Shown: positions 1 to 9,582, counted from the stretch's first letter. The stretch: 64,000 bases of DNA from Promethearchaeota archaeon (GCA_029838195.1 JALGVJ010000015.1:34852-98851); one strand, 5' to 3'. Made by a program: numbers and translations. Notes: generated by a model from the letters alone, not told the origin.

Positions 1-1
1 A

Positions 2-3000
2 GAACAAGAAGAGGAACAGTGGCGCTTGTTAGAAGAGGAAGCTAAAGCCTTAAAAGCCCAAATTCAAGAAGAATTGAAAAAGAAAAATGAACAACTATTT
101 GAAATTCAAAAACAAGAGAGAGAAAAAAAGGAAATTTCAAACCGTGCTCTCTCATTGATAACAGAAGCAGAAACTATGGTTGAAACTTATGAGAAACTCA
201 TGAAAAAAGGAGAACGACCAGAGTGCGTGTATCCGCAAGTGATTGAGAATTATCAAAAAGCCATGGAGCTTTTTACATCCATTGATTGGGTGGATGAAGC
301 GGAGAAATTAAAGGATCCCATTGCTCACTATGAAGAAAAACTAAGAAAAGATCAAAAAATAAGGGAAATGGAACTCAACTTGAAAAAAAAGGCAGAAATA
401 GCTGAGAAAGCTTATAAATTAATGGATCATGCCATAACCGCTGTTAACATGAAAGAGTTTGATGAAGCATTGGAATTGTATCAAGAAGCTAAAAACCTTT
501 TTACTTCAATTAATAGAAATTTAGAAGTTGCTAAAATAGATATTTCAATTGAAGAGGTGAAGAAAGAAAAAGAACAATACTTGCTCAAGTTAGAAAATCT
601 TAAAAGGAAAAAGAAAGAAGAACAAGAACTTTTAGCCCAACTGGAAGCGAAGGCGAGAGGCCAGAGACTCCAATTTCAAAAGGAAATGGCAAAAAAGAAT
701 CAACAGCTAAAGCAATTATCTAAAATTGAAAAAGAGAAGAAAGTAATCTCCGAAAACGCATTATCCATGATAATTGAGGCAGAAGAAAAAGCAGAAAATT
801 ATGAAAAAGCCCTAAAAGAAGGTAAAAAACTTGCTTGTGTTTATCCGGAAGTAATTAAACTGCTTGAAAATTCAAAAAAACTGTTGGAAAGCATTGAATG
901 GACGGAAGAAGTTTCGAGAATTCAAGAATCCATTCAATATTATAAGAACAAATTAGAGCAAGATAAAAAATTAAGAGAACTAGAAGAGGCAAAAAAGTTA
1001 GAAAAAGAATTAACAAATAAAGGCTATGAATTAATGGAAAAAGCCATTATCCAAGTAAACATGAAGAATTTCGATGAAGCCATTGAATTATATAAAGAAG
1101 CATTAGCGCTTTTTGAAAAAATAAATCGCGAAATAGAAATCGAAAAGATCACCATATCATTAATGGAACTTGAACAAAAAAAGAAAGAAGAAGCACTAAG
1201 ACTAGAGAAGGAACGAAAAAAAAAGGAGGCACAATTATTAGAATTTCAAGAAATGGAAGCACGTGCAAAAGCAGAAAGGAAAAGATTACAAGAACAGTTA
1301 AAAAAGAAACAAGAACAATTTCTTGCAGTTAAAAAGAGAGAAAAAGAAGAAAAAGAGAAAGCTGAAAATGCACTTTTCATAATTAATCAAGCAGAATCAT
1401 TGGTAGAATCCTATGAAAAAGCTTTAAGTAATGGACAACGGCCAGAATCAATTTATCCTAAAGTCATAGAATTATATGAAAGCGCACTTCAATTATTAGA
1501 AGAGATTGAATGGAAAGAAGAAATTGATAAGATTAAGGAAGCAATTGACTATTATAAGGAAAAATTAGATGAGGATTTAAAATTTAGAGAATTAGAGGCG
1601 AAAAAGTTAGAGGAAGAAAAAATAGCTTCTGAAGCATACCTTTTAATGGAGAAAGCAATTTCCTTGGTTAATATTCAAGAATATAGTAAGGCGTTAGATT
1701 TATATGAAGAAGCAAGAAAAAAATTCCAAATCATTAATAGACCTATAGAAATAGAGAAAATAGACGCATCAATAGAAGAATTACATAGAATTGAAGAAGA
1801 AAAAATTGAAAAATTAAAAAGAAAGCGAATGGAAGAGATTAAAAGAAGAAGGGAAAAGGAAGAATTTGAAAAGGAACTCTTGGCAGCAAGGAAGAAGTTA
1901 AAAAAAGAAATGGAAGAGAAAAAGAAAAAACAATTAGAAAAGCAAGAACGAATCAAGAGAGAAAAGCAAATCTCAGAAGAAGCTTTTTCATTAGTTAATA
2001 AAGCAGAAAATATGGTAGAAGAATATCATTTAAAATTAAGTAAGGGCGAAAGTCCTGAAATTGATTATAATAAAGTCATCGAATTATATGAACAAGCTAT
2101 AAAAAAATTAAAAAGCATAAATTGGCAAGATGAAGTAAATAAGCTTTTGGATGCTATTGAATATTATAAACAGAAAAAGAAAGATGAAGAAATTCTAAAA
2201 AAATTAGAATTAGAAGAGAACAGAAAGGAAAAAGAACTTGAGAAAGCATATACATTAATGGAAAAAGGCATGGAATTGTTTAAACAATCAAAATATGAAG
2301 AAGTTATTCGACTTTATGAGCAAGTTGCTCAAATCTACAAGCAATTAGAAATGGAATATGAATTGATGACTATTGAGAATTTAATCTTAGAAATTAATGA
2401 GAAAAAGGCTGCTGAAGAAAGAGCTCTAAAAGAGGAGGAAAAATATCGGGAGGAGATTGAGAGAGAATTATTAGAGCGACAAAGAGAATTAACTAGAGAA
2501 TATAGCGAGGAGCAGAAGCGAAAACAAAGAGAAAAGGAGCTGTTAAAAGCTGAAAAATTGAAAAAACAAAAAGAAAAAGCAAAAGCTAAGGAAGCTCATG
2601 AGTATATAGACAAGGCAGAGGAATTAGCTAAAAATTACAAATTAGATATAAATGTAGCATTTGAAAAAGTAGAACAATTATTCAACAAAATCTTCGATTA
2701 TTATCAAAAAGCTAAAAATATTTTTGAAGAAATTAATTGGAGAGAGGAAGTTAAAACATTAGAAGAGACGATTGAATATTATCAAGAAAAGCTGAGAGCA
2801 GACAAGGAATTTCGAGAGATTGAAACACAAAGAAAAAAGCAAGAACAAGAAGAATTAGAACGCTTGGAACAATTGGCTCGCATGGCTAAAGAGCGAGAAG
2901 AGTTGATGAAAAAAAGGAAAGAAAAATTGTTATTAAAAGCTAAAAAAATAGCAAAAGCCCATGAGGAAAAGAAAAAGAAAGCTTTTGAGTACTTGGATGC

Positions 3001-4183
3001 AGCAAATGAAGAATTAAATAATAATAATCACGATAAAGCACGTGAATTATACCAATTGGCTGGCGAAATATTTGCTAGCATTGATTGGCAAGAAGGCGTT
3101 TCAATGATTAACGAATCCCTTGAAATGGTTGAACAACGTAAAAGAGAAGTCGAAAAGCAACTTAAAGAAGAAGAACAAAGAAAACATGAACAAGAATTAT
3201 TTCATAGAGAAATAGAAGAAAAAATAGCTGAACTTGAAAGGATTAAGCAACAAGAATTAGAACAGAAGCGAAAAGAACTTCTAGAGAAGCAAAAACAGCA
3301 AAAAGAACAAAGAGAAATTGCGGATAAAGCTTTTAAGTTGTTAGAAGAGGGCACGCGATTTTTGGAAGTCAATAAATTTGACGACGCAGAAGCGAGATAT
3401 ATACAAGCACGAGACCTTTTTGGCAAAATTGGATGGACCCATGAAATTTCTAAAATAAATAATGAATCCTTATTGAATTTAAGAAGAAAGAAAGCCTTAA
3501 TCGCACGTTCAAGAGAAGAACAAAGAAAAGCTAAAGAATTGAGAGAACGGAGAGAAAAAGAAATAGAAAAACAAAAGCAAATTCAAGAAAAAGCCCTTAA
3601 AAAATTACGAAAGATAAAAATCATGGATAAATTTGACGAATCCATCCAACAAGAGTATGAAAAAGCTCAAGAATACCTCAACTCTCATGAATATAACCAA
3701 GCCGTCCTTATCCTTAAAGATGTCGTGGATAAATTAGAGAAAGCAGGAAAACAAGATGAGAAAGAAAAAATTAAATCCCAAATAATGCAAATCATGGAAC
3801 AATCAAGAATCCCCATCATTACATTAGAAGAAACAATTTCTCCAAAAGAATTAGACTATTTCATTGCAACTTGGCGAGCCCTCGATAAAGCAAACATTTC
3901 TCTTGCCAATAATTTGCCCATGAAAACGATTTCTGAATTAAAAGAAGCCATCTTTAACATGCAACAAACTCAGCTGTCTAAAAAGTATCTTGAAAAAATT
4001 AATTCCCTAATGAACGAATTAAATATTGAATTGGGAAGAAAAAGAAAAGTACCACTCAGTGATGCGGGTGATAAATCCGAAACGGAGATTCAAAAAGATG
4101 AATTAGAACAAAAGATCCAAGAACGAAGAAAACAACGTGAACAACGCATTTTAGACTTATTAAAAAAAAAGAAAATTGAATAA
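2..4183 (+). CDS. Giant coiled-coil tandem-repeat (TPR-like) protein, 5'-truncated by the window edge
   Basis: The reading frame is open from the first bases of the window, so the N-terminus lies upstream; the TTG at 26 is only the first in-window start-like codon. At least 1385 residues are visible, very rich in Lys/Glu with long charged coiled-coil helices. A unit of about 203 residues recurs, with the 'I-S-x-x-A-(L/F)-S' segment near residues 37, 240, 446 (weaker) and 649 counted from position 26. Each unit also carries 'YP-x-V-I-x-x-(Y/L)' and a TPR-like helix pair of the type 'F-D-E-A-x-x-L-Y-x-x-A'. More degenerate units follow near 860, 985, 1095 and 1205. The C-terminus is a basic tail. 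No signal peptide or membrane segment is visible. A scaffold or cytoskeleton-like role is an inference from architecture only; long repeats of this kind are common in Asgard genomes. Confidence 0.8.
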   Translation, partial: EQEEEQWRLLEEEAKALKAQIQEELKKKNEQLFEIQKQEREKKEISNRALSLITEAETMVETYEKLMKKGERPECVYPQVIENYQKAMELFTSIDWVDEAEKLKDPIAHYEEKLRKDQKIREMELNLKKKAEIAEKAYKLMDHAITAVNMKEFDEALELYQEAKNLFTSINRNLEVAKIDISIEEVKKEKEQYLLKLENLKRKKKEEQELLAQLEAKARGQRLQFQKEMAKKNQQLKQLSKIEKEKKVISENALSMIIEAEEKAENYEKALKEGKKLACVYPEVIKLLENSKKLLESIEWTEEVSRIQESIQYYKNKLEQDKKLRELEEAKKLEKELTNKGYELMEKAIIQVNMKNFDEAIELYKEALALFEKINREIEIEKITISLMELEQKKKEEALRLEKERKKKEAQLLEFQEMEARAKAERKRLQEQLKKKQEQFLAVKKREKEEKEKAENALFIINQAESLVESYEKALSNGQRPESIYPKVIELYESALQLLEEIEWKEEIDKIKEAIDYYKEKLDEDLKFRELEAKKLEEEKIASEAYLLMEKAISLVNIQEYSKALDLYEEARKKFQIINRPIEIEKIDASIEELHRIEEEKIEKLKRKRMEEIKRRREKEEFEKELLAARKKLKKEMEEKKKKQLEKQERIKREKQISEEAFSLVNKAENMVEEYHLKLSKGESPEIDYNKVIELYEQAIKKLKSINWQDEVNKLLDAIEYYKQKKKDEEILKKLELEENRKEKELEKAYTLMEKGMELFKQSKYEEVIRLYEQVAQIYKQLEMEYELMTIENLILEINEKKAAEERALKEEEKYREEIERELLERQRELTREYSEEQKRKQREKELLKAEKLKKQKEKAKAKEAHEYIDKAEELAKNYKLDINVAFEKVEQLFNKIFDYYQKAKNIFEEINWREEVKTLEETIEYYQEKLRADKEFREIETQRKKQEQEELERLEQLARMAKEREELMKKRKEKLLLKAKKIAKAHEEKKKKAFEYLDAANEELNNNNHDKARELYQLAGEIFASIDWQEGVSMINESLEMVEQRKREVEKQLKEEEQRKHEQELFHREIEEKIAELERIKQQELEQKRKELLEKQKQQKEQREIADKAFKLLEEGTRFLEVNKFDDAEARYIQARDLFGKIGWTHEISKINNESLLNLRRKKALIARSREEQRKAKELRERREKEIEKQKQIQEKALKKLRKIKIMDKFDESIQQEYEKAQEYLNSHEYNQAVLILKDVVDKLEKAGKQDEKEKIKSQIMQIMEQSRIPIITLEETISPKELDYFIATWRALDKANISLANNLPMKTISELKEAIFNMQQTQLSKKYLEKINSLMNELNIELGRKRKVPLSDAGDKSETEIQKDELEQKIQERRKQREQRILDLLKKKKIE

Positions 4184-4210
4184 AAAAATAAATTTTAAAT
4201 AAATTAGAAT

Positions 4211-4441
4211 TTAAACTGCTATTTTTTCAGAAATTGGCAACTTTAATTCTTCATTTTCCCTTTCCACTTCTGTTGCTCCATTATTTCCATTGATTACCTC
4301 ATCAATTTTGAATTCTGTCTTGATCAAGTCTCGAATCGCCATTCGAATTGCCTCGCTTCGATTTGGAAATCTCCCTTCAGCAACTAATATTTCTAATAAA
4401 TTTAAATAATTTTCTGGAATGTTTAATGAAATTAATCTCAT
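4211..4441 (-). CDS. Ribbon-helix-helix (CopG/NikR-type) DNA-binding protein
   Basis: A 76-residue protein whose first 45 residues fit the ribbon-helix-helix fold: a short N-terminal beta strand (R-L-I-S-L-N-I-P), then two helices with the typical 'F-P-N-R-S-E-A-I-R-x-A-I' second-helix pattern. The C-terminal 30 residues are acidic and unassigned, too short for a NikR metal domain. A GGAGG-type ribosome-binding site lies just upstream of the ATG. The gene is divergent from the ferredoxin/AOR pair, and its promoter region holds a perfect palindrome at 4495-4509. Autoregulation, or control of the divergent pair, is an inference. Confidence 0.8.
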   Translation of the reverse strand: MRLISLNIPENYLNLLEILVAEGRFPNRSEAIRMAIRDLIKTEFKIDEVINGNNGATEVERENEELKLPISEKIAV

Positions 4442-4494
4442 TTTTTACCTCCCTCTTTTTTTTTTTTGATATCACGTGTTGATTAAGATCATAT

Positions 4495-4509
4495 ATATCA
4501 TAGTGATAT
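4495..4509. promoter_or_regulatory. Candidate operator, ATATCA-N3-TGATAT
   Basis: A perfect 6-bp inverted repeat with a 3-bp spacer lies about 55 bp upstream of the ribbon-helix-helix start and about 200 bp before the ferredoxin gene. On the minus strand it is next to an AT-rich TATA-like stretch. Short palindromes of this size are typical targets of ribbon-helix-helix dimers. Binding is inferred. Confidence 0.4.
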
Positions 4510-4710
4510 TTAAATATTTTAGAGAAATCAACCCCAACAAATCCGACATTATTCGGATATAGATTCTGGAGCATGAGAAAAAACATTCACCATAATTTTT
4601 AACTACTTTAAGTGATTACCTCATCCTCTCTTCAATAGACCCATGAATAAATTATCCTTAAATTTTAACTTTAATTAAATAATTTAATTTCATACTAATC
4701 GTGAACTTAA

Positions 4711-4971
4711 TTGTCTAAAACACAAAAAATTAAACAAAAAATAATTATTAACAACTCTAAATGCACATCATGTAAAATTTGCATGATGTGGTGTAGCTAT
4801 CAATTTTTCAAAAGATTTATTCCCTCTAAAGCCCGAATCAGAATAGAAAATGAATATGATTTACAACCCAACATCGTGTTTTTGGAATCATGTACGCAGT
4901 GCGGTCAATGTGCTCTACATTGCGTTTATGGAGCATTAATTCTTAAGGAGGAGAGAGAAGAAAATGAGTGA
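4711..4971 (+). CDS. Ferredoxin-like protein with two 4Fe-4S motifs, partner of AOR
   Basis: An 86-residue protein with two cysteine sets of the form C-x2-C-x2-C-x3-C (C-T-S-C-K-I-C-M-M-W-C and C-T-Q-C-G-Q-C-A-L-H-C), expected to bind two 4Fe-4S clusters. The start is TTG; no in-frame ATG fits the conserved N-terminus. The last 8 bases overlap the start of the downstream AOR gene, so the two are almost certainly co-translated. AOR-type enzymes commonly work with such a small electron-transfer subunit. It probably carries electrons between the AOR and the cellular ferredoxin pool. Confidence 0.85.
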   Translation: MSKTQKIKQKIIINNSKCTSCKICMMWCSYQFFKRFIPSKARIRIENEYDLQPNIVFLESCTQCGQCALHCVYGALILKEEREENE

Positions 4972-6871
4972 GTGGAGTGGATACACGGGAACTATTTTAG
5001 AAATTGATTTAACTTCGAGAAAGACCTTCTCAATTAAGGAAAATAAAGAGGATTTGCGTCAATTCTTGGGAGGGTTTGGCATGAATTGTAAACTTTTCGC
5101 TGATCGTTTCGTGCCTAAAGTTGACCCCTTATCGCCCGAAAATTTTGTAATTATAGGGACGGGGCCTTTAGTTGGAACGATAACACCAGGAGCTTCGAGA
5201 ACCGTTGTTATCTCAAAATTTCCCGCAACCGGGGCTATAGCTAATTCCTGTGGAAGTATGAGTTTCGGCTTTCAAATGAAGCAAGCGGGTTATGATCATG
5301 TGATTATTCATGGCCGAGCTGAAAAACCTTCCTATTTATTAATTATTGACGATGCCGTGGAAATTAGAGATGCATCCAAAATCTGGGGTAAAGATATCGT
5401 GAATTCCACTAACTTTTTGAAAAAAAAGCATGGTTCGAGCGGAGTTATTTCAATTGGACAAGCGGGTGAAAATTTAGTAAAAGGAGCGTTAACACTCATT
5501 GATAATACTTCCACGCTTGGAAGGGGTGGATTAGGCGCAATTTTGGGGTCAAAAAACGTAAAAGCAATAGTTGTAAAAGGAAAAAGAGGTATAGATATAG
5601 CCCATCCTACAGTATTTAATGAATTGTATGAGAAGTTCATGGAAAGAGTACGGAATTACCCTCAGAGAGAATCGTGGTTGAGCCTTGGAATGTTAAGAAG
5701 TTTGCCAATTGGGATGTTATTATCATTAAAAGGACAAAAAACAAAGGTAAAACAAGTTAGTGAACGGACGTATTTAAAAAAAATAAAAGCAAGGCGCATT
5801 GCATGTCCTTCTTGTCCCATGGCCGACAAGGACATTCTATTAATAAAAGAGGGAGAATTTCAAGGTTTAATTAACTATACTTCTTCGGTTATCAATCCCT
5901 TTCTCATGTTCACGTTAGAAGGGTTAAAATCGCATGATGAAGCAATAAAAGCTTTTGATCTAATTAATAGATATGGATTAGATTCATTAACCATTACTGC
6001 GCTACTCGAATTTTTAACTCAAATGCAAGAAAAGGGGATTTTAACGGAGGACATCACGGGAATAAAGTTTTCTACGGATTATAAGAGTTTAGAGAGACTC
6101 ATCAAAATGATTGCGTTCCGTAAAGGATTTGGAAACATACTCGCGGAAGGTTGGGAGGGGTTAGCTGAATTAAATGAAAAAATAAGGGAGGAGATGCTTG
6201 TCATAAAGGGTTTAGATGTGGTATTCGAACCGCGACTTTTACGCCTGGGCACGATGGAATTTGAGCAAGTAGTAAATCCTAAGGGAGCTCATATCGCATC
6301 CGGTGGCTCTCCTACTTATGTAGGGGCTGCGAGTTCTATTGATAAGTTTGAAACGCATTTTCATAGAATGGGGATACCAAACGATGCCATAAAACGAATT
6401 TTTAATCCTCCTAAAAAAGATTTATTAATTGATATTGGTAGATTAACCCGTTATTCAGAAGATTGGTATGCCCTTTTAACTTCACTCGGTTTGTGCGCTC
6501 GGGCTCAAATGAATCGATTTTACAACTTCCGGCTAATCCGTGAGATCTATAATTCTGTTACTGGTTTTAATTTAAGTGAGGACGAATTTCGTAGAACTGC
6601 AGAACGATCATGGAATTTGCTTAAAATCTTAAACATGAAAGAAGGATTTTCGAGAAAGAATGATAAATTCCCCTCGAATTGGTTTAAACCATTGAGATAT
6701 GGAAAACTCACTCTCGAAATCAAGGATTTTACGGGAGAAACGAGGATTACGGAGGAATTAGCCATTGAATTGCTTGATAATTATTATGATGAGCGGGGGT
6801 GGGATAAAGAAAATGGGCTTCCTACAACTTCAAAGCTAAAGCAATTGAATTTAGAGAGGTATTTGACATGA
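4964..6871 (+). CDS. Aldehyde ferredoxin oxidoreductase family protein (tungstopterin), first copy
   Basis: A 635-residue member of the tungsten-dependent AOR family (G-Y-T-G start, 'L-G-G-F-G' and 'G-R-G-G-L-G-A-I-L-G-S-K-N' pterin-domain motifs), which oxidises aldehydes to acids with ferredoxin. AOR family proteins usually ligate a 4Fe-4S cluster through C-x2-C-x3-C plus a distal Cys. Here the motif reads C281-P-S-C284-P-M-A-D288, so the third cysteine is replaced by Asp, while the distal Cys is present (C511 in L-G-L-C). Residue numbers are mine. Length is normal. The enzyme overlaps the upstream ferredoxin-like gene by 8 bp. The Asp could be a genuine ligand, as in some ferredoxins, or mark a specialised subfamily. 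The substrate cannot be read from sequence. Confidence 0.9.
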   Translation: MSEWSGYTGTILEIDLTSRKTFSIKENKEDLRQFLGGFGMNCKLFADRFVPKVDPLSPENFVIIGTGPLVGTITPGASRTVVISKFPATGAIANSCGSMSFGFQMKQAGYDHVIIHGRAEKPSYLLIIDDAVEIRDASKIWGKDIVNSTNFLKKKHGSSGVISIGQAGENLVKGALTLIDNTSTLGRGGLGAILGSKNVKAIVVKGKRGIDIAHPTVFNELYEKFMERVRNYPQRESWLSLGMLRSLPIGMLLSLKGQKTKVKQVSERTYLKKIKARRIACPSCPMADKDILLIKEGEFQGLINYTSSVINPFLMFTLEGLKSHDEAIKAFDLINRYGLDSLTITALLEFLTQMQEKGILTEDITGIKFSTDYKSLERLIKMIAFRKGFGNILAEGWEGLAELNEKIREEMLVIKGLDVVFEPRLLRLGTMEFEQVVNPKGAHIASGGSPTYVGAASSIDKFETHFHRMGIPNDAIKRIFNPPKKDLLIDIGRLTRYSEDWYALLTSLGLCARAQMNRFYNFRLIREIYNSVTGFNLSEDEFRRTAERSWNLLKILNMKEGFSRKNDKFPSNWFKPLRYGKLTLEIKDFTGETRITEELAIELLDNYYDERGWDKENGLPTTSKLKQLNLERYLT

Positions 6872-6962
6872 AGTCATGTATCATGTAAACCAAAAATTTT
6901 TACGAAACCATCCATTATTTTACTTACAAGTTTATATAGATTAATCAGGAGGAAAAAATATA

Positions 6963-7289
6963 ATGACAGATATTCAAAAGCAATTAAAAGAACACCTAGA
7001 AAATGGCAAAGATTGGGAGCAAATGGAAACGCCTATTCCGGGCGTGTTTATCGTGAAAGGTCCTGGAAGTAAAAGACGGCCTCCCATGTTATATTTAGAG
7101 ATTAATCCGTTAAAAGAAGATGGGACTCCCATGAAACGAAAAGGACTCTTTATTAATAATTATGAAATGTTAGTAAAATTTTCTGAAGCATTGAACGACG
7201 ATACTACGTTAAAATTAATTAAAGAAATTGAAAAGGTAAATCCTAAATTAAATACTAAGAAATCTTCAGTAAAAAAATTACAGATGTAA
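6963..7289 (+). CDS. Conserved-looking small protein of unknown function
   Basis: A 108-residue basic protein with an AGGAGG-type ribosome-binding site upstream of the ATG and a TATA-like 'TTTATATAG' before it. The centre is beta-rich (G-V-F-I-V-K-G-P-G and M-L-Y-L-E-I-N), then 'K-R-K-G-L-F-I-N-N' and a helix 'E-M-L-V-K-F-S-E-A-L'. That strand/strand/helix order loosely recalls PC4-like single-stranded-DNA-binding coactivators, but I cannot confirm the family. It follows AOR by about 90 bp with its own signals, so a link to AOR is not implied. Confidence 0.6.
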   Translation: MTDIQKQLKEHLENGKDWEQMETPIPGVFIVKGPGSKRRPPMLYLEINPLKEDGTPMKRKGLFINNYEMLVKFSEALNDDTTLKLIKEIEKVNPKLNTKKSSVKKLQM

Positions 7290-7393
7290 AATCGAGCCTT
7301 TTTTTCAGAGAAATTCAATCAAACTAATAAGTTATTAAAATATCATTAGGAAAACAAAAATACGCATTCCTTGAGAGAGAAGAAGAATTAAAG

Positions 7394-8287
7394 TTAAAGT
7401 TCTTTCATAGCCTGATCTGCTTCCTTTTCTAAGTCTGCTGAATCCACCCATTCTTGAATTTTTTTAAACTCATCTTCTTGTATATCGTAGCTATATTCTT
7501 GCGTGGGATATTTTTCCCCTTTTACTTCTTGTTTATACCCATTGATTGCTTCTTTAATTGCGGCGCCGATATTTCCAAAATATTTTAAAAATTTGGGTTT
7601 AAATTCCGTGAAAATGCCTAACATGTCATGAAGAACGAGAATTTGACCATCACAATAAGGGCCTGCACCAATGCCGATGGTAGGAATATCAAGTAAATCC
7701 GTGATGATTCTTGCCAATTGCCAAGGAATGCTTTCTAATACAATAGAGAATACGCCAGCTTTTTGGAGATTCAATACATCCGTGATGATCTGTTTGGCGG
7801 CATTAATCGTCTTGCCTTGTACCATGAATCCTCCAAATTCATAAATGGCTTGAGGAGTTAGCCCTACGTGTCCCATTACTTGAATGTCTGCCCGTATCAA
7901 TTTTTTAATAAGAGGACATACTTCGGAGCCCCCTTCTACTTTTACGGCTTCAGCACCTCCTTCTTGAATGAATCTTCCGGCATTATAGATAGCATCTTTC
8001 ATATCTACTTTATAAGAAAGAAAGGGCATATCTCCTACAATGAGGGCATTGGATACACCACGTGAAACTGCTTTAGTATGATGGATCATCTCATCAACAG
8101 TCACCGCAAGCGTGTTTTCATTGCCAAGCATTACCATTGACAATGAATCTCCTACTAAAATAAAATCAATGCCGCATTCATCCACCAATTTTGCCATCGA
8201 ATAATCATAAGCCGTGAGAGCAACAATTTTTTCTTTTAATTTTTTTTTTTCCATTAATTTTTTAATAGTCATTTTACGTAGCGACAT
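7394..8287 (-). CDS. panB: 3-methyl-2-oxobutanoate (ketopantoate) hydroxymethyltransferase
   Basis: A 297-residue TIM-barrel enzyme that makes ketopantoate from 2-oxoisovalerate and methylenetetrahydrofolate (or an archaeal one-carbon carrier) on the way to pantothenate and CoA. Diagnostic segments are 'T-A-Y-D-Y-S-M-A', 'L-V-G-D-S-L-S-M-V', 'G-D-M-P-F', 'V-K-V-E-G-G', 'G-H-V-G-L-T-P-Q' and 'I-G-I-G-A-G-P'. Length is typical (260-300). The first ATG is followed at residue 6 by 'M-T-I-K-K-L', a possible alternative start. It stands alone, convergent with the upstream small gene; no other CoA-pathway gene is visible here. Confidence 0.95.
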   Translation of the reverse strand: MSLRKMTIKKLMEKKKLKEKIVALTAYDYSMAKLVDECGIDFILVGDSLSMVMLGNENTLAVTVDEMIHHTKAVSRGVSNALIVGDMPFLSYKVDMKDAIYNAGRFIQEGGAEAVKVEGGSEVCPLIKKLIRADIQVMGHVGLTPQAIYEFGGFMVQGKTINAAKQIITDVLNLQKAGVFSIVLESIPWQLARIITDLLDIPTIGIGAGPYCDGQILVLHDMLGIFTEFKPKFLKYFGNIGAAIKEAINGYKQEVKGEKYPTQEYSYDIQEDEFKKIQEWVDSADLEKEADQAMKEL

Positions 8288-8527
8288 GATAGAAAATAAC
8301 TTATTTCTTTACTAAAACTTTACGTTTCATGAGGGTTCCCATACTGAATAGTACCATATTTATCTCTAGAAAATTAAGAGATTCTCATGGATTATCTAGT
8401 TCAATTCATCTTACATGAAAAATTGTTCACTCTAATCCATAACGCTAAATTTAAAATTAAATTCCTTTATATTTAAATTAAAGAATAATAAAAATTATAA
8501 TCAGTATTTAAAGGAGATAATTCAACC

Positions 8528-8812
8528 ATGGGAGTAGAATTTGATGGAAAACACTGCTCAGAATGTGGTTCTGATGGCCCTTTTAGGATCGTCGTTGATG
8601 AGTGGATGAGACGAACTTTTCGATTTGTAGAACACGGCCAACTAAAAATGTGTGAAAAATGTGGTGCTAAATTTCTCGTTTGCAAACAATGTGGTGCTTT
8701 ATACACCCGAGTTCATCCCGCTTTAGAGCAATGGGAGCTTTCTACTCAATGTCCGAGTTGCGGCTATGTCGATCAAGAAGTTAAAGCCTGGGATGGCGTT
8801 TCTGCTCGATAG
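8528..8812 (+). CDS. Small double zinc-ribbon protein
   Basis: A 94-residue protein with four C-x2-C knuckles (C-S-E-C-G, C-E-K-C-G, C-K-Q-C-G, C-P-S-C-G), enough for two zinc ribbons. An AAGGAGAT ribosome-binding site precedes the ATG. There is no other recognisable domain. Such proteins act as nucleic-acid or protein adaptors in archaea; the specific role is unknown. It is monocistronic, divergent from panB. Confidence 0.75.
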   Translation: MGVEFDGKHCSECGSDGPFRIVVDEWMRRTFRFVEHGQLKMCEKCGAKFLVCKQCGALYTRVHPALEQWELSTQCPSCGYVDQEVKAWDGVSAR

Positions 8813-9111
8813 AACGATAAAGGAAAAGGAAAGAACGTAATAAATGGCAGAATCTTACTATGATTTGGTAATGCCTTAAAAATTAAAGGATGATTTTCTT
8901 TATTTTTATTTTCTTTTAAATTTTAAGCAAGGGAACAAGTAAAATTGGATAGATATCCTTCTTATCCCATTTTTATCGTAACACTAGCAAAATTCTAGAG
9001 AGCTAAAAATCAGAATAAATTAGCAAGAAAATTTAAAATATTAACTTACATATATACATTTAACGTGCAATGATTATTGGAATATTTGTTTCATAAGGGA
9101 GTAAATGGAGA
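8813..9111. other. Intergenic, no gene seen
   Basis: About 300 AT-rich bases. The only supported element is a TATA-like 'TTACATATATAC' near 9045-9060 that could serve the acetyltransferase gene at 9112. No open frame with coding character or strong hairpin was seen. Confidence 0.5.
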
Positions 9112-9582
9112 ATGTTTAATAATATAAAAATTGAAATTGCTTCCCCTGAAGATATTGATTCTTTGATGGAATTAACCAAGCAATTAGTAGAAGGGTTAAA
9201 TCAAAAGTTTGAAATAAAACGATTTGATTGGGGAATTCGACGTCGATTATATGATCCACTTCAGAGACATGGTATTCTCATTGCTAAAGATGAAAGTACC
9301 AATGAGGTCGTGGGAATGATTATCGCTGAATTGCGGATTGACCCTTTTGGTAGTTCTGAGGGATATATTAAACAATTTTTCATAAAAAATGAATATCGAG
9401 GAAAAGGAATTGGTCGGTTATTATTACAGAGAGCCCTTGAGCACTTGAAAAAAATCAAGGTCGAGCGGGTAAAGGTTAATATTCGAGAGGAAGCTAAGCG
9501 TGCGGCAGATCTTTACAATAAAATGAATTTTAAAAAGGTTTTTGAAGTATTAGAATTAGATTTGAAAAAGGAAAATATATAA
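9112..9582 (+). CDS. GNAT-family N-acetyltransferase
   Basis: A 156-residue protein with the GNAT core: 'I-K-Q-F-F-I-K-N-E-Y-R-G-K-G-I-G-R-L-L' is motif A, with the acetyl-CoA pyrophosphate-binding R-G-K-G-I-G at about residues 99-104, followed by 'A-A-D-L-Y-N-K-M-N-F-K-K' near the C-terminus (motif B). The substrate cannot be read; it could acetylate a protein N-terminus or a small molecule. It ends 24 bp before the RFC small subunit gene, so it may share the transcript. Confidence 0.85.
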   Translation: MFNNIKIEIASPEDIDSLMELTKQLVEGLNQKFEIKRFDWGIRRRLYDPLQRHGILIAKDESTNEVVGMIIAELRIDPFGSSEGYIKQFFIKNEYRGKGIGRLLLQRALEHLKKIKVERVKVNIREEAKRAADLYNKMNFKKVFEVLELDLKKENI

